A DNA stretch of 64,000 nucleotides from Sediminibacillus dalangtanensis (GTDB taxonomy: Bacteria; Bacillota; Bacilli; Bacillales; Amphibacillaceae), in assembly GCF_017792025.1 (NCBI RefSeq), contig NZ_CP046956.1:1798001-1862000 (forward strand), given 5' to 3'. The position numbers and the translations under genes were made by a program. This document shows positions 18,162-29,815 of the stretch, in pieces. Position 1 is the stretch's first letter. Every line of letters starts with the position of its first letter. The notes beneath the pieces are model-generated. The model did not search any database and had not been told where the DNA came from. It was given only the letters and a program-made list of their open reading frames with translations.

Positions 18162-21100
18162 ATGGACATATCAGGTAAAGAAAAGCTTGGTTTACTGTTG
18201 AAGCAAATCGATATGCCCGATGAGTTAATCCAACAGCATTTTCAGGATAGTTATCTCGCTAAATTGGAAGTCCATACGAAACACAAGCAATGGCATTTTC
18301 ACATAAATGTACCACGAATTCTGCCACCTTCTGTCTATCAGTTGTTCACTGCAAAACTACAGGATGCTTTTTCTCAGATCGCAGCGATTAAATGGACGAT
18401 TTATGCGGAAAACAAAACATTGTCAGATACCGATGTTTGTACTTATTGGAAGCATTTTGTTCATTCACTTACAGATTTATCCCCGGCTTACCGGGATTTA
18501 GTTCATGAACAAGTGCCTAAGGTGAACGGTAATAAGATTATGTTAACTTCGAGAAATGAAGCAGAAGCCAACGCACTTCGAAAAAGATTAGAGCCCGGCT
18601 TCCAAAGCTACTGTCAAACCATCGGAGCAATGAATTATTTATTGACGGTCGAAGTTGGAGACGAACAAGAGAACATACAAAAATTCAGAGAACAAAAAGC
18701 ATTGGAAGATCAGCAGCTTGTTCAGAAGGCTGTCAAAGACAAACAGGAAAGAGAAAAACAAAAAGCCGAAGGTGCGTTCGAAGGACCGCTAACCATTGGA
18801 TACAGAATTCAGGATGAAATCGTTCCGATGGAAAATATCGTGGAAGAAGAACGGAAAATGACAGTGCAGGGATATGTGTTTAGCTCGGAAGTCAGAGAGC
18901 TTCGTTCTGGCAGGCATCTGTTAATCGCAAAGGTAACGGATTACACGGACTCTTTCCAGTTGAAGATGTTTTCCAAGGGAGATCAAGATGCCGAAAAATT
19001 CGCCAAATTAAAGCAAGGCATGTGGATCAAAGCACGAGGAAGCATTCAAACAGATAATTTCACCAATGAACTGACGATGATGGTACAAGACATCAACGAA
19101 GTGAAGGCGGAAAAAAGAAACGACAAAGCCCCTGAAGGGGAAAAGCGAGTAGAACTGCATGCGCATACTGCCATGAGCCAAATGGATGCCGTTGTTTCAG
19201 CTGGTAAGCTAGTACAGCAAGCTGCTGAGTGGAAGCATTCAGCTGTGGCGATTACTGATCATGCTGTCGTCCAGTCCTATCCAGAAGCCTATGCTGCGGG
19301 ACAAAAACATGGCATAAAAGTTATCTATGGGCTGGAAGCAAATATTGTCGATGATGGAGTACCTATTGCATACAATGAAGCCGATTTAGAGCTGGAGGAC
19401 GCTGTTTATGTCGTATTTGACGTAGAGACAACTGGTTTATCTGCGGTTTATGATACGATTATAGAATTGGCAGCCGTTAAGGTGAAAGGCGGGGAAATCA
19501 TCGATCGTTTCGAAGCCTTTGCCAATCCGCACCACCCCTTATCACAGACGACAATTGATTTAACTGGAATTACCGATGATATGGTAAAAGACGCACCGGA
19601 AGTCGGAGAGGTATTGAAGGATTTTCATGAATGGATGAGCGATGCGGTACTAGTTGCCCATAATGCGAGCTTCGACATGGGATTCTTGAATGAAGGACTA
19701 AAAAAAATCGGTTTTGAAAAAGCTGGAAACCCAGTGATTGATACGTTAGAGCTTGCACGTTTTCTTTATCCGTCCTTGAAAAACCATCGATTGAATACGT
19801 TATGTAAAATGCTTGATATCGAACTGACACAGCACCATCGGGCGATCTATGATGCCGAAGCAACGGGGTATTTGCTCTGGAAACTGATCAAACAAGCATT
19901 CCAAAAAAATATCGTCAACCACAATCAATTCAATCAGCATATGGGAGAGGGCAATGCTTATCAGCGATCAAGACCATTTCACTGCACGTTGCTGGCTATG
20001 AATCCAGAAGGCTTGAAAAATATTTACAAGCTGGTATCTATCTCTCATGTCGACTATTTTTACAGAGTACCACGGATTCCACGTTCTCAACTCCAAAAGC
20101 TGAGAGAAGGCATACTGGTTGGTTCCGGATGTGACAAAGGGGAAGTATTTGAAACGATGATGCAAAAATCCAAGGAAGAGGCAGAAAAAGCTGCTGAATT
20201 CTATGATTTTATCGAGATACAGCCCCCTTCAAATTATTACCATTTAATTGAAAAAGAGTTGGTAGGAAATGAAGCTCAGTTGTATGACATCTTGAAAAAT
20301 TTAGTGGAACTGGCAGATGGGATGGGAAAGAAGGCCGTCGCTACGGGTAACACCCATTATATTGACCCGCATGAAAAATTGTACAGGCAAATTTTGATTT
20401 CTTCACAGAACGGCAATCCGTTAAGCCGTCAGACATTGCCCGATGTTCATTTCCGGACAACAGATGAAATGTTGGATTGTTTTTCCTTCCTGGGTGAAGA
20501 GAAAGCAAAGGAAGTCGTTGTCGAAAATAGTCAATATATCAGTGATTTAATTGAAGAAGTCTCTCCTGTTAAGGAAGATTTGTACACGCCGAACATCGAT
20601 GGTGCGGAAGAAGAAATTAGGGAAATGAGCTACAGCATGGCGAAAAGCATCTATGGTGAGGAGCTGCCAGAAATAGTTACCAAACGGATTGAAAAAGAAC
20701 TGGAAAGTATTATCGGGCATGGTTTTGCGGTCATTTACTTGATCTCACACAAACTGGTGAAAAAATCTCTGGACGATGGTTATCTCGTCGGCTCCAGGGG
20801 GTCTGTAGGATCTTCTTTGATTGCAACCTTGACCGAGATAACGGAGGTCAATCCGCTGCCTCCGCATTATGTCTGTCCGTCATGCAAACATAATGAATTT
20901 TTCAATGATGGATCGGTCGGTAGCGGCTTCGATTTGCCGGACAAGGATTGCCCGGAATGCGGGCAACCGTTGAAGAAAGATGGACAAGATATTCCGTTTG
21001 AAACGTTTCTGGGCTTTAAAGGCGATAAAGTACCCGATATCGATTTGAATTTTTCTGGAGAATACCAGCCACAAGCACATAACTATACGAAAGTTTTGTT

Positions 21101-22454
21101 TGGAGAGGAAAAGGTTTATCGTGCAGGTACGATCGGTACAGTCGCGGAAAAGACTGCCTATGGTTATGTAAAAGGGTATGCAGGCGACAATCAGCTACAA
21201 TACAAAAATGCTGAAATCGACCGTCTGGTTCAGGGCTGCACCGGCGTGAAGCGTACTACCGGGCAGCACCCTGGCGGTATTATTGTCGTACCGGATGATA
21301 AAGAAATTTATGACTTTACGCCTATTCAATACCCGGCTGACGATCGGAACTCGGAATGGAAGACCACACATTTTGATTTCCATTCCATCCACGATAATTT
21401 ATTGAAATTGGATATTCTCGGGCACGATGATCCGACTGTTATCCGGATGCTTCAGGATTTAAGCGGAATTGATCCGAAAACCATACCGACAGACGATCCG
21501 GATGTAATGAAAATTTTCTCCGGACCGGAATCATTGGGAGTCACAGCTGAAGAAATAAATTGCAAGACAGGAACGCTCGGTGTACCGGAATTTGGTACAA
21601 AATTTGTGCGTCAAATGCTGGAGGATACCAATCCAAAAACTTTTGCAGAATTAGTAATTATCTCAGGATTGTCTCATGGTACCGATGTATGGCTTGGGAA
21701 TGCACAGCAATTGATTAACGATGGCATATGTGAACTGCCTGACGTAATCGGGTGTCGCGATGACATCATGGTTTACTTGATGCATAAGGGTTTGGATGCA
21801 TCGCTTGCTTTTAAAATCATGGAGTTTGTCAGGAAAGGAAAAGGGCTTCAAGATGAGTGGATAGAAGAAATGAAAAAACACAATGTACCCGATTGGTATA
21901 TTGAATCATGTAAGAAAATCAAGTATATGTTCCCGAAGGCCCATGCTGCAGCATATGTACTTATGGCCGTGCGTATTGCTTATTTCAAGGTGCATTACCC
22001 AATTTTCTTTTATTCCGCTTACTTTACGGTCAGAGCCGGCGACTTCGAATTAGAAACGATGATTAAAGGAGCAGACGCTATTAGAAAAAGAATCCAGGAA
22101 ATCACAGTGAAAGGAAACGATGCTTCGCCAAAAGAGAAGAGTTTGCTGACCGTTTTGGAAATTGCTTTGGAAATGAATGCGAGAGGTTTCTCTTTCCAAA
22201 AGGTCGACTTGTATAAGTCCAGTGCAACAGATTTTCTGGTTGACGGGAACACATTAATTCCACCATTCAATGCTGTGGACGGCTTAGGTACGAACGCTGC
22301 ATTGAACATTGTCAAAGCCCGTGAAGAAGGGGAGTTTTTGTCGAAGGAAGACTTGCGTGAGCGAAGCAGGATTTCCAAAACCGTTTTAGAGTATCTGGAT
22401 AATCACGGCTGTCTGGAAGGAATGGCAGACGCAAATCAGCTATCTCTGTTTTAG
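18162..22454 (+). CDS. polC: DNA polymerase III PolC, replicative, with 3'-5' exonuclease
   Basis: Main replicative polymerase of Gram-positive low-GC bacteria. The 1430-residue protein has an N-terminal domain, an OB fold (about 230-320), a PHP domain ([13 protein letters not shown] from about 330) interrupted by a DnaQ-like exonuclease ([10 protein letters not shown] near 415, later [10 protein letters not shown]), a four-cysteine zinc region (CPSC...CPECG near 905-935) and the polymerase palm with [12 protein letters not shown] near 957. I chose ATG 18162, preceded by GGGAGGAAG, over the in-frame ATG at 18135. Confidence 0.97.
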   Translation: MDISGKEKLGLLLKQIDMPDELIQQHFQDSYLAKLEVHTKHKQWHFHINVPRILPPSVYQLFTAKLQDAFSQIAAIKWTIYAENKTLSDTDVCTYWKHFVHSLTDLSPAYRDLVHEQVPKVNGNKIMLTSRNEAEANALRKRLEPGFQSYCQTIGAMNYLLTVEVGDEQENIQKFREQKALEDQQLVQKAVKDKQEREKQKAEGAFEGPLTIGYRIQDEIVPMENIVEEERKMTVQGYVFSSEVRELRSGRHLLIAKVTDYTDSFQLKMFSKGDQDAEKFAKLKQGMWIKARGSIQTDNFTNELTMMVQDINEVKAEKRNDKAPEGEKRVELHAHTAMSQMDAVVSAGKLVQQAAEWKHSAVAITDHAVVQSYPEAYAAGQKHGIKVIYGLEANIVDDGVPIAYNEADLELEDAVYVVFDVETTGLSAVYDTIIELAAVKVKGGEIIDRFEAFANPHHPLSQTTIDLTGITDDMVKDAPEVGEVLKDFHEWMSDAVLVAHNASFDMGFLNEGLKKIGFEKAGNPVIDTLELARFLYPSLKNHRLNTLCKMLDIELTQHHRAIYDAEATGYLLWKLIKQAFQKNIVNHNQFNQHMGEGNAYQRSRPFHCTLLAMNPEGLKNIYKLVSISHVDYFYRVPRIPRSQLQKLREGILVGSGCDKGEVFETMMQKSKEEAEKAAEFYDFIEIQPPSNYYHLIEKELVGNEAQLYDILKNLVELADGMGKKAVATGNTHYIDPHEKLYRQILISSQNGNPLSRQTLPDVHFRTTDEMLDCFSFLGEEKAKEVVVENSQYISDLIEEVSPVKEDLYTPNIDGAEEEIREMSYSMAKSIYGEELPEIVTKRIEKELESIIGHGFAVIYLISHKLVKKSLDDGYLVGSRGSVGSSLIATLTEITEVNPLPPHYVCPSCKHNEFFNDGSVGSGFDLPDKDCPECGQPLKKDGQDIPFETFLGFKGDKVPDIDLNFSGEYQPQAHNYTKVLFGEEKVYRAGTIGTVAEKTAYGYVKGYAGDNQLQYKNAEIDRLVQGCTGVKRTTGQHPGGIIVVPDDKEIYDFTPIQYPADDRNSEWKTTHFDFHSIHDNLLKLDILGHDDPTVIRMLQDLSGIDPKTIPTDDPDVMKIFSGPESLGVTAEEINCKTGTLGVPEFGTKFVRQMLEDTNPKTFAELVIISGLSHGTDVWLGNAQQLINDGICELPDVIGCRDDIMVYLMHKGLDASLAFKIMEFVRKGKGLQDEWIEEMKKHNVPDWYIESCKKIKYMFPKAHAAAYVLMAVRIAYFKVHYPIFFYSAYFTVRAGDFELETMIKGADAIRKRIQEITVKGNDASPKEKSLLTVLEIALEMNARGFSFQKVDLYKSSATDFLVDGNTLIPPFNAVDGLGTNAALNIVKAREEGEFLSKEDLRERSRISKTVLEYLDNHGCLEGMADANQLSLF

Positions 22455-22536
22455 TCATAAGGCTGTAAAGGCTTTATCTTGCATTAAATTGTTAGATATG
22501 GTATATTTTCTATGGTAAGCATTGATACGTAAGCAG

Positions 22537-22582
22537 AAAGAGTGGGTGAAACCCACTCTTTCTTCATACCTTTTTCTTTTTT
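22537..22582 (+). terminator. terminator after polC
   Basis: AAAGAGTGGGT pairs perfectly with ACCCACTCTTT around a GAA loop, followed by CTTCATACCTTTTTCTTTT. Confidence 0.8.
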
Positions 22583-22737
22583 CTGCAATGGAACTATTTT
22601 TGACTGAACAGGATGCGTGCACAATACTGAGTCGTTTTTATTTTGTGTGAAAGCTGTCAGTATTGTTTATCACACTGCTAGAGGCCTCTGTTTCTCACTT
22701 TTTGTTAACACAGTAATAGGTTGGAAGCTGATGAGTT

Positions 22738-22770
22738 CCCTTGTCAATTATCTAAATGGCAAGGGTTTTG
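22738..22770 (+). repeat. CCCTTGTCA hairpin, copy 2
   Basis: CCCTTGTCA (22738-22746) faces TGGCAAGGG (22757-22765), followed by TTTTG. It resembles the proS and rbfA terminators in core sequence. It could terminate a short transcript or act in the rimP leader. Confidence 0.6.
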
Positions 22771-22883
22771 TAATGATGGGGCCGGAAGCGGGCAAGATTT
22801 CCCGTTCAAAATGAAACAGCAGCTAATTGAGTATACTAACGTTACATGACGGGATAGTATAGGTGGTAAAAGGAGGGTGCCAA

Positions 22884-23357
22884 TTGAGTGCAAAAGTAAC
22901 CGAAACAACAGAAAAACTTGTTCAACCTATATTGCAAGAAATGAATTTGGAACTCGTGGACATTGAATTTGAAAAAGAAGGTAAAAATTGGTTCCTGCGC
23001 GTTTTCGTGGACAAAGAAGGTGGCGTCGACATTGAAGAATGTGGCCAAGTTTCCGAGCAGCTCAGTGAAAAACTGGATGCAGAAGACCCGGTGACTACTC
23101 CATATTTTTTGGAAGTGTCATCGCCTGGTGCCGAAAGGCCGCTGAAGAAACCAAAGGATTTTCAGGCGAATATCAACAACAATATTCACGTGAAGCTGTA
23201 TGAACCGATAAATGGCGAAAAAGAGTATGAAGGTGTACTGAAGGGTTTTGATGATGATACCATCACATTAGAAGTGAAAGTCAAGACACGTAAACAAGAG
23301 ATACAATTACCGTACGATAAAGTTGCAAAGGCGCGCTTGGCGGTATCATTTAACTAA
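22884..23357 (+). CDS. rimP: ribosome maturation factor RimP
   Basis: Needed for maturation of the 30S subunit. The 157-residue protein has the RimP N-terminal domain with [32 protein letters not shown] and [16 protein letters not shown], then a small C-terminal SH3-like domain. I chose TTG 22884: AAAGGAGGGTG (about 22869-22879) is correctly spaced from it, while the upstream in-frame GTG 22863 would put that site inside the gene. It is first gene of the nusA-infB operon. Confidence 0.93.
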   Translation: MSAKVTETTEKLVQPILQEMNLELVDIEFEKEGKNWFLRVFVDKEGGVDIEECGQVSEQLSEKLDAEDPVTTPYFLEVSSPGAERPLKKPKDFQANINNNIHVKLYEPINGEKEYEGVLKGFDDDTITLEVKVKTRKQEIQLPYDKVAKARLAVSFN

Positions 23358-23371
23358 AGGGGGAAAAAACG

Positions 23372-24490
23372 GTGAGCAGCGAGCTTTTTGATGCAATTGA
23401 TTATTTGGAGAAAGAAAAAGGGATTGATAAAGATATCCTCATGGAAGCCCTCGAGGCTGCTCTTATCTCCGCTTATAAGAAAAACTTTAAATCTGCCACG
23501 AATGTCCGGGTAGATTTGAATGAAGAAACGGGAAGCATGCACGTATATGCCCGTAAAGATATTGTCGAAGAAGTGGAAGATCCATTGCAGCAAGTCTCCA
23601 TTGAAGAAGCAACTCAGAAAGACCCTAACTATGAAATTGGAGATGTAATCGAGGAAGAGGTAACGCCGAAGGACTTCGGAAGAATCGCTGCTCAAGCAGC
23701 GAAACAGGTAGTTACCCAAAGGGTCCGGGAAGCAGAACGAGGAGTTATTTTTAGTGAGTATGCGGACCGGGAAGAAGATGTGATGACCGGTATTATCCAA
23801 CGAAAAGATCCTCGTTTCATATATGTCAATCTAGGCAAGATCGAGGCGAGACTTCCCGAGAGTGAGCAAATGCCTTCGGAACGGTATGAGGTTCACGATC
23901 GGCTTAAAGTGTTGGTCACAAAAGTTGAAAATACGAACAAAGGACCGCAGATATACGTGTCTCGTACCCATCCAGGGTTGTTGAAGCGGTTGTTTGAAAT
24001 GGAAGTACCTGAAATTTATGATGGAACAGTGGAGATTCGTTCTGTAGCCAGAGAAGCCGGAGACCGTTCGAAAATTTCGGTTCATGCAGAAGATCCGGAG
24101 GTGGATCCGGTTGGTTCATGTGTAGGACAACGCGGCCAGCGGGTACAGACAATCGTTAATGAGTTGAAGGGTGAAAAAATTGACATTGTAGAGTGGTCAG
24201 AGGACCCGGTCGTATATGTTTCGAATGCTCTCAGCCCATCCAAGGTAATCGAAGTACTTGTCAATGAAGAAGAAAAGGCTACTACTGTAATTGTTCCTGA
24301 TTATCAATTATCACTCGCTATCGGCAAGCGGGGGCAAAACGCACGGCTTGCCGCAAAATTGACCGGATGGAAAATAGACATAAAGAGCGAGAGTGAAGCC
24401 CGGGAAGAAGGCTTGTTAGAACATTCGCAAGAAGATACGCCCGGCACAGATGAAGCTTATTCAGATATTGACGATAACTTGTTTGAATAA
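23372..24490 (+). CDS. nusA: transcription termination/antitermination factor NusA
   Basis: RNA polymerase-associated factor that modulates pausing, termination and antitermination. The 372-residue protein has the N-terminal polymerase-binding domain (about 1-130), an S1 domain (about 135-200) and two KH domains including [21 protein letters not shown] and [19 protein letters not shown]. There is no long acidic repeat extension, as usual in bacilli. GTG start after AAGGGGGAAA. Confidence 0.97.
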   Translation: MSSELFDAIDYLEKEKGIDKDILMEALEAALISAYKKNFKSATNVRVDLNEETGSMHVYARKDIVEEVEDPLQQVSIEEATQKDPNYEIGDVIEEEVTPKDFGRIAAQAAKQVVTQRVREAERGVIFSEYADREEDVMTGIIQRKDPRFIYVNLGKIEARLPESEQMPSERYEVHDRLKVLVTKVENTNKGPQIYVSRTHPGLLKRLFEMEVPEIYDGTVEIRSVAREAGDRSKISVHAEDPEVDPVGSCVGQRGQRVQTIVNELKGEKIDIVEWSEDPVVYVSNALSPSKVIEVLVNEEEKATTVIVPDYQLSLAIGKRGQNARLAAKLTGWKIDIKSESEAREEGLLEHSQEDTPGTDEAYSDIDDNLFE

Positions 24491-24504
24491 GGAGGGGGAA
24501 AAGG

Positions 24505-24783
24505 ATGGCAGCAACCAGAAAAGTTCCTCTTAGAAAATGTGTAGTGACGCAGGAAATGAAACCAAAGAAAGAATTAATTCGCATCGTCCGTAATAAAGAA
24601 GGCGAAGTATTTGTGGACGAAACCGGGAAAAAGAACGGGCGTGGAGCCTACTTGACCAGAAGTATCTATGTCGTAGAAACAGCAAAAAAAAGCGGCGCAT
24701 TGAACCGTCATTTGAATACGGAAGTCGATCCGTCGGTTTATGAACAACTAAAAACAGTTATTGAAGGTAAGAAAATTGAGTAA
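24505..24783 (+). CDS. rnpM: YlxR/RnpM RNA-binding protein
   Basis: 92-residue member of the YlxR (DUF448) family, reported to bind RNA and to modulate RNase P in B. subtilis. Visible family motifs are RKCVVTQEMKPKKELIRIVR and the GRGAYLTRS segment. It follows nusA by 14 bases with an AGGAGGGGG ribosome site. Its end overlaps the next gene by 8 bases. Confidence 0.92.
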   Translation: MAATRKVPLRKCVVTQEMKPKKELIRIVRNKEGEVFVDETGKKNGRGAYLTRSIYVVETAKKSGALNRHLNTEVDPSVYEQLKTVIEGKKIE

Positions 24784-25090
24784 AGATTATCTGAATTTAT
24801 TGGGCCTTGCTTTTAGAGCGGGGAAACTCACTTTGGGAGAAGAGGCCATTATACGCGACATTCAGAAGCGGAAGGCGAAACTTGTTCTTTTAGCAAGTGA
24901 CACGGGGGCGCAGACAAGAAAAAAGATTACCGATAAATGTACGTATTATCAAATCCCTTTCTTTGTAGTAGACGACCGCGAAACCATCTCACAAGCTATT
25001 GGGAAGTCAGGAAGAGTTGCTGTTGCAATTCTCGACTCAGGATTCGCCGCTAAAATGACATCGTTGCTCGATGAATCTATTCGGGGGTGA
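24776..25090 (+). CDS. ylxQ: YlxQ, L7Ae-family ribosomal protein-like
   Basis: 104-residue L7Ae/L30e-fold protein predicted to bind kink-turn RNA. Motifs: [40 protein letters not shown] and an [13 protein letters not shown] segment. I chose TTG 24776 from similarity to the usual N-terminus (short stretch before LLGLAxRAGK); the frame is open further up to 24761. Overlap with rnpM indicates translational coupling. Confidence 0.88.
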   Translation: MSKDYLNLLGLAFRAGKLTLGEEAIIRDIQKRKAKLVLLASDTGAQTRKKITDKCTYYQIPFFVVDDRETISQAIGKSGRVAVAILDSGFAAKMTSLLDESIRG

Positions 25091-25094
25091 ACGT

Positions 25095-27224
25095 ATGAGT
25101 AAAACAAGAGTTTACGAATATGCGAAAAAACACAATCTATCCAGTAAAGTGGTCATAGATAAATTAAAAGATTTGAATATTGAAGTATCGAACCATATGT
25201 CGACCATTTCGGAAGACACCATCCAAACGTTGGATAAAGCAATTAACGGAAATAAACAAGCTGACAAGAAGCAAGAACAGACAAAACCAGTAAGCGGAGA
25301 TAGTTCCTCCAATAAAACAAATGCCAATCAAAACAATAAGAAAAGAAATAACCGGAACCAAAATGGTAAGAATCCGAACAACAAAAATAATAAAAATAAC
25401 AAAAATAAGAAAAGAAACAACCAACATTCCGGACAGAATAATCAACAATCGAAAAGCAAAAAACAGGAAACTCCTGAAAAAATCACTTATACCGGTACTT
25501 TAACTGTTAGTGAATTGGCTGATAAGCTGAACAAAGACGCTTCAGAAATCATCAAAAAATTGATGTTTTTAGGCACAATGGCAACAAAAAATCAGGATTT
25601 GGATCAGGATTCTATCGACTTGATTTGTGATGAATATGGAGTGACTGCCGAGCAAGTTGTCGAAGTTGATGAAATAGCATTGGAAAATTTTAAACCAGAA
25701 GAAAAAGAGGAAGACCTGGTGGAACGTCCTGCGGTTGTAACCATCATGGGCCATGTCGACCATGGAAAAACAACGTTACTCGACTCCATTCGGGATACGA
25801 AAGTGACCGAAGGAGAAGCTGGTGGGATCACTCAGCACATCGGCGCTTATCAAGTGGAGGAAAATGGCAAAAAAGTAACGTTTTTGGATACACCTGGTCA
25901 TGCTGCTTTTACCAGTATGCGTTCACGTGGTGCGCAGGTAACAGATATTGCCATACTCGTAGTCGCTGCAGATGACGGGGTCATGCCGCAAACGGTGGAA
26001 GCAATAAATCATGCCAAAGCAGCAGAAGTTCCAATTATCGTTGCTGTCAATAAAATGGATAAAGAGGGAGCCAATCCAGACCGGGTCATGCAGGAACTGA
26101 CGGAACACGAATTGATACCGGAAGACTGGGGCGGCGATACAATTTTCGTTCAACTTTCTGCTATAAAAAGAGAAGGAATCGACGACCTGCTGGAGATGAT
26201 TTTGCTCGTTTCCGAAGTGGAAGAACTAAAAGCAAACCCTAACAGCAATGCCAGTGGAACAGTAATCGAGGCACAGCTTGATAAAGGACGTGGATCTGTG
26301 GCGACACTGTTGGTTCAAAATGGAACCCTGCATGTCGGAGATCCAATTGTTGTCGGCAACACGTTTGGAAGGGTCCGGGCAATGGTCAATGATCTTGGGC
26401 GAAGAGTCAAATCCGCTGAACCTTCGACTCCAGTAGAAATCACCGGTTTGAACGATGTGCCACAAGCAGGAGATCAGTTTGTTGTTTTTGCTGATGAAAA
26501 GAAAGCCCGCCAAGTCGGTGAAGCACGTCAACAAAAACAAATTGAAGAAAAACGCAGTGACAAGGCGAAAGTCAGCCTTGACGATTTGTTTGAACAAATC
26601 AAACAAGGGGAAGTCAAGGATATTAACCTTGTGCTAAAGGCTGATGTCCAAGGCTCTGTTGAAGCATTGGCATCTTCATTGCGAAAAATCGATGTGGAAG
26701 GCGTAAAAGTGAATATTATCCACACAGGTGTAGGGGCAATTGCCGAGTCGGACATCATCCTGGCCTCTGCCTCAAATGCGATTGTGATCGGATTTAACGT
26801 TCGTCCGGATAACAACGCCAAGAAAGCGGCAGAGACAGAGAATGTAGATGTTCGGTTGCATCGAATTATTTATAAGGTGATTGAAGAAATCGAGTCAGCC
26901 ATGAAAGGAATGCTTGATCCGGAATTTGAAGAAAAAGTCATCGGGCAAGCTGAAGTTAGGGAAATCTTCAAAGTTTCCAGAATTGGCACGATTGCTGGAA
27001 GCTATGTTACCGATGGAAAAATAACCAGGGATGCAGGGGTTCGTGTCATCCGTGACGGCATCGTCATTTATGAAGGCGAAATTGATACACTCAAGCGATT
27101 CAAAGATGATGTGAAAGAAGTCGCGCAAAACTATGAGTGTGGTATTACGGTGAAAAACTTCAATGACATAAAAGAAGGCGATGTATTTGAAGCGTATGTC
27201 ATGGAGGAAATCGAACGTGTATGA
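25095..27224 (+). CDS. infB: translation initiation factor IF-2
   Basis: GTPase that delivers initiator tRNA. The 709-residue protein has a short IF2 N-terminal motif ([19 protein letters not shown]), a low-complexity Asn/Lys-rich linker (about 60-125), the IF2_N core, and a G domain with GHVDHGKT near 219, DTPGH and NKMDK. Domains II, III and the C-terminal tRNA-binding domain follow. I chose ATG 25095 over the upstream in-frame ATG 25071; GGGGGTGA is the ribosome site. Confidence 0.97.
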   Translation: MSKTRVYEYAKKHNLSSKVVIDKLKDLNIEVSNHMSTISEDTIQTLDKAINGNKQADKKQEQTKPVSGDSSSNKTNANQNNKKRNNRNQNGKNPNNKNNKNNKNKKRNNQHSGQNNQQSKSKKQETPEKITYTGTLTVSELADKLNKDASEIIKKLMFLGTMATKNQDLDQDSIDLICDEYGVTAEQVVEVDEIALENFKPEEKEEDLVERPAVVTIMGHVDHGKTTLLDSIRDTKVTEGEAGGITQHIGAYQVEENGKKVTFLDTPGHAAFTSMRSRGAQVTDIAILVVAADDGVMPQTVEAINHAKAAEVPIIVAVNKMDKEGANPDRVMQELTEHELIPEDWGGDTIFVQLSAIKREGIDDLLEMILLVSEVEELKANPNSNASGTVIEAQLDKGRGSVATLLVQNGTLHVGDPIVVGNTFGRVRAMVNDLGRRVKSAEPSTPVEITGLNDVPQAGDQFVVFADEKKARQVGEARQQKQIEEKRSDKAKVSLDDLFEQIKQGEVKDINLVLKADVQGSVEALASSLRKIDVEGVKVNIIHTGVGAIAESDIILASASNAIVIGFNVRPDNNAKKAAETENVDVRLHRIIYKVIEEIESAMKGMLDPEFEEKVIGQAEVREIFKVSRIGTIAGSYVTDGKITRDAGVRVIRDGIVIYEGEIDTLKRFKDDVKEVAQNYECGITVKNFNDIKEGDVFEAYVMEEIERV

Positions 27225-27499
27225 TTTTATACGTGGAAGTAAATTGTTTTATTTATGAACCCCAATCGCTAAAACAAAAGCGTTCTGTGGTCAAAAGCCT
27301 AATAACAAGGTTGAAAAATGATTATAATATTGCTGTAAGCGAGATAGATCACCAAGACTTGTGGCAAAGAACAGGTCTTGGTCTGGTGACGGTCTCTCCT
27401 GATAAAGTCCAGGCGGAAAAAGTAGTCAATCAGGCATTGAAGCTTATTGATTCTTTTCCCGAATTGGAGCGGACCACTACCAACTTTGAATGGCTTTAA
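27221..27499 (+). CDS. ylxP: YlxP family protein (DUF503)
   Basis: 92-residue DUF503 protein with the family start [41 protein letters not shown]. Its role is not established; its fixed place between infB and rbfA suggests a link with ribosome assembly or RNA. The start overlaps the infB stop by 4 bases. Confidence 0.93.
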   Translation: MILYVEVNCFIYEPQSLKQKRSVVKSLITRLKNDYNIAVSEIDHQDLWQRTGLGLVTVSPDKVQAEKVVNQALKLIDSFPELERTTTNFEWL

Positions 27500-27535
27500 A
27501 ATGACTTTCCCTCCACATAATAGAGGTGATAGAAA

Positions 27536-27886
27536 ATGAATGAATTACGCGCAAACCGTGTAGGGGAACAAATGAAAAAAGAACTTGGAGATATAATCGG
27601 CAGAAAAATCAAAGATCCTCGTGTCGGGTTTGTTACAGTGACGGATGTGGAAGTTTCCGGCGATTTGCAACAGGCGAAAGTGTTTATTTCCGTGCTAGGC
27701 GACGAAAAGCAACGGCATGATACACTTGTCGGTCTGGCCAAAGCGAAAGGTTTCATCCGTTCAGAAATCGGTAAAAGAATTCGGTTACGAAAAACACCCG
27801 AACTGTATTTTGAATTTGATGAAGCAATTGAAAAAGGAAACAGAATTGAGCATATACTTCGCCGATTAAATGACTCAGAAGAATAA
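27536..27886 (+). CDS. rbfA: ribosome-binding factor A
   Basis: 30S assembly factor acting near the 16S 5' end. The 116-residue KH-like protein has [41 protein letters not shown] and the C-terminal [38 protein letters not shown] precedes the ATG. It is followed by a terminator, closing the rimP-rbfA operon. Confidence 0.97.
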   Translation: MNELRANRVGEQMKKELGDIIGRKIKDPRVGFVTVTDVEVSGDLQQAKVFISVLGDEKQRHDTLVGLAKAKGFIRSEIGKRIRLRKTPELYFEFDEAIEKGNRIEHILRRLNDSEE

Positions 27887-27902
27887 TTTTTTTCTACTGG
27901 AT

Positions 27903-27937
27903 AAAACCCTTGTCATCCAACAAGGGTTTTATCTTTG
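27903..27937 (+). terminator. terminator after rbfA (CCCTTGT-type hairpin)
   Basis: AAAACCCTTGT pairs with ACAAGGGTTTT around a 6-base loop, then ATCTTT. Same core as the hairpins at 18014, 22738 and 42090. Confidence 0.75.
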
Positions 27938-28108
27938 TACATACCACTGTCAAAAGAATTTCGGCGGAGGAAAAAGGCACGGTAACATATCTGGGGTGCC
28001 CATTTTTTTGTGATTGTTAAGCAATTGGAGATGAATGGTTCCCTATGTTTACTGAAGTAGGGTGTTCGATCAATTCTAAGAAATTTTTTAGAGGCGGAGG
28101 AAAGAGAT

Positions 28109-29020
28109 ATGGATGGAATTCTTCCTTTATGGAAGCCAAAGGGATGGACATCGCATGATTGTGTAGCGAAAATCAGAAGACTATATGGCACAAAAAAAGT
28201 TGGACATACAGGAACCCTTGACCCGGAAGTGGAAGGAGTTCTGCCTATTTGCGTCGGCCAGGCGACGAAGCTGGTCCCATACTTGACTGAAACCAACAAG
28301 ACCTATATTGCCGAAGTAACTTTGGGCAGCTCAACAGAAACAGAAGACAGCTTTGGGGAAGTTGTTGAACAAGCTGTGGTCCAAGAAGATTTTTCTGTTG
28401 AACAGGTACAACAAGTTTTGGACAATTTTATCGGATACAGTGTACAAGTACCACCAATGTATTCAGCGGTGAAAGTGAATGGGAAAAGGCTTTATGAGTA
28501 TGCTCGCAAGGGGCTTACGGTGAATCGTCCGGAGCGTACCATTCATATAGAGCGGATACAACTTCTATCTGATATCCGCAAGGAAGGGCAGCGTGTTCGC
28601 TTTTGTTTTCTTGTAGAGTGTGGGAAAGGTACATATGTGCGGACCTTATGCGTCAATATTGGTGATAGACTAGGATACCCAGCGCATATGTCGGGATTGG
28701 TACGGACAAAAACAGGTTCGTTTGATCGAAACAGCACCTATACAATAGAGGAAGTTCAGCAGGCTAAAGAAAAAAATGCACATCTGGATTTACTTCTTCC
28801 TTTATCAGCAGGAATAACTGATTTGGAAAAGGTCGAAGCCGATGCAGATTTGGCGGATAGAGTATTTCACGGTCAGAAACTGAAAATGCCAGAAGGTTTA
28901 ACGGGAACAAAGCAATTCCGGATTCAGCAAGGCGATAAACTCCTTGCTATCTATCAGTCGCATCCTTCGGAACCCGGCATTGCAAAGCCGGCCAAGGTTT
29001 TTCATTATGAGCAGGATTGA
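28109..29020 (+). CDS. truB: tRNA pseudouridine(55) synthase TruB
   Basis: Makes pseudouridine 55 in the T-loop of tRNAs. The 303-residue protein has GILPLWKPKGWTSHD at the N-terminus and the catalytic aspartate in GHTGTLDPEVEGVLPI. RLYEYARKG and the segment CGKGTYVRTLCVNIGDRLG are also typical, with a C-terminal PUA-like part. GGCGGAGGAAAG precedes the ATG. In B. subtilis ribF (ribC) follows; it is absent here. Confidence 0.96.
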   Translation: MDGILPLWKPKGWTSHDCVAKIRRLYGTKKVGHTGTLDPEVEGVLPICVGQATKLVPYLTETNKTYIAEVTLGSSTETEDSFGEVVEQAVVQEDFSVEQVQQVLDNFIGYSVQVPPMYSAVKVNGKRLYEYARKGLTVNRPERTIHIERIQLLSDIRKEGQRVRFCFLVECGKGTYVRTLCVNIGDRLGYPAHMSGLVRTKTGSFDRNSTYTIEEVQQAKEKNAHLDLLLPLSAGITDLEKVEADADLADRVFHGQKLKMPEGLTGTKQFRIQQGDKLLAIYQSHPSEPGIAKPAKVFHYEQD

Positions 29021-29148
29021 ATCGAATTTGCTTGTTAGTCATGCAGTGTATAGCACTGTATACTGGGGAAAGGCGTATTAGGAAACAGATAGAGTAACCC
29101 TTTTATTAAAAAAATGCGCATATATTGAAGGGATTTTGTATAATTACT

Positions 29149-29177
29149 TGCAATTTATCAATAAAAGCGTTAATCTA
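29149..29177 (+). promoter_or_regulatory. candidate sigma-A promoter for rpsO
   Basis: TTGCAA followed after 17 bases by TAATCT, with a second TAAAAT just downstream, about 85 bases before the rpsO start. It would transcribe the structured leader described next. Confidence 0.45.
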
Positions 29178-29184
29178 AAATACG

Positions 29185-29252
29185 GAAACCATCCCTTGGC
29201 AACGCGTAACTCCGACGCTTGCTGGGAGATTGGGGTTTACAATTCATAGGAG
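29185..29252 (+). ncRNA. probable S15 autoregulatory leader
   Basis: The leader can fold into a long interrupted helix: AAACC with GGTTT, TCCC with GGGA, GCAA with TTGC and GCG with CGC, just before the rpsO ribosome site. Bacillus and Geobacillus rpsO leaders are known S15 binding sites for autogenous control. I infer the same role from position and fold; the exact junction is not resolved by eye. Confidence 0.5.
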
Positions 29253-29261
29253 GTGAAAAGG

Positions 29262-29531
29262 ATGGCAATCACACAAGAACGCAAAAATGAAATCATCAAT
29301 GATTTCAAAACACACGATAATGATACTGGTTCTCCAGAAGTTCAAATCGCTGTCCTAACGGAAGAAATTACTAATTTAAATGAGCATTTGCGTGTTCATA
29401 AAAAGGATCACCACTCACGTCGTGGTCTATTGAAAATGGTAGGTAAACGCCGTAACTTGTTGAACTACCTTCGCGCTAAAGACGTAACACGTTATCGCGA
29501 GTTAATAAAAAGACTTGGCCTTCGTCGCTAA
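29262..29531 (+). CDS. rpsO: 30S ribosomal protein S15
   Basis: 89 residues, the standard S15 length, with the conserved [41 protein letters not shown] and C-terminal [16 protein letters not shown] 29262 follows AGGAGGTGAAAAGG. Primary binder of the 16S central domain. A terminator follows at once, so it is probably monocistronic. Confidence 0.98.
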   Translation: MAITQERKNEIINDFKTHDNDTGSPEVQIAVLTEEITNLNEHLRVHKKDHHSRRGLLKMVGKRRNLLNYLRAKDVTRYRELIKRLGLRR

Positions 29532-29542
29532 GTTTTTTAGGG

Positions 29543-29568
29543 GAAAGCGGGAGAATTCCCGCTTTTTC
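29543..29568 (+). terminator. terminator after rpsO
   Basis: AAAGCGGGA pairs with TCCCGCTTT around a short AT loop, followed by TTTC. Confidence 0.85.
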
Positions 29569-29815
29569 TGTACTTATAAACGATTACATAAAGCAGTTTT
29601 TAAGCAGGTTTTGTGGGCGCAATCGGCAGTCGCCGGATAGCTTTATAAACTGTTATACATGCTTTCAGTCCTGGAGTATGAGGATGGTTAACCCATCGAC
29701 TGCTACAGGTATGCAAACTGTTTAATCGGCAAAGACTGACAGTATAGCTACAACAAAAAAATCAGCGTTTTTGTCGAAATTGAAAGCTTGATTTTTATTG
29801 AGAGGAGTATAGTAG

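Larger units (their letters stand above)
22455..22883. other. 429-base intergenic region between polC and rimP
   Basis: Holds the polC terminator at 22537 and a CCCTTGTC hairpin at 22738. An open frame of 65 codons (22617-22814) has no ribosome site or recognisable motif and I do not call it. I could not identify a convincing promoter for the rimP operon, which must start here. Confidence 0.5.

Noticed and set aside
22617-22814. 65-codon open frame between polC and rimP
   Set aside because: No ribosome site, no family motif, and it overlaps a hairpin repeat. Probably chance.
25278-25480. Asn/Lys-rich repeat stretch in infB as an expanded tandem repeat
   Set aside because: Low-complexity linkers are usual in the N-terminal region of IF-2; no regular unit is visible.
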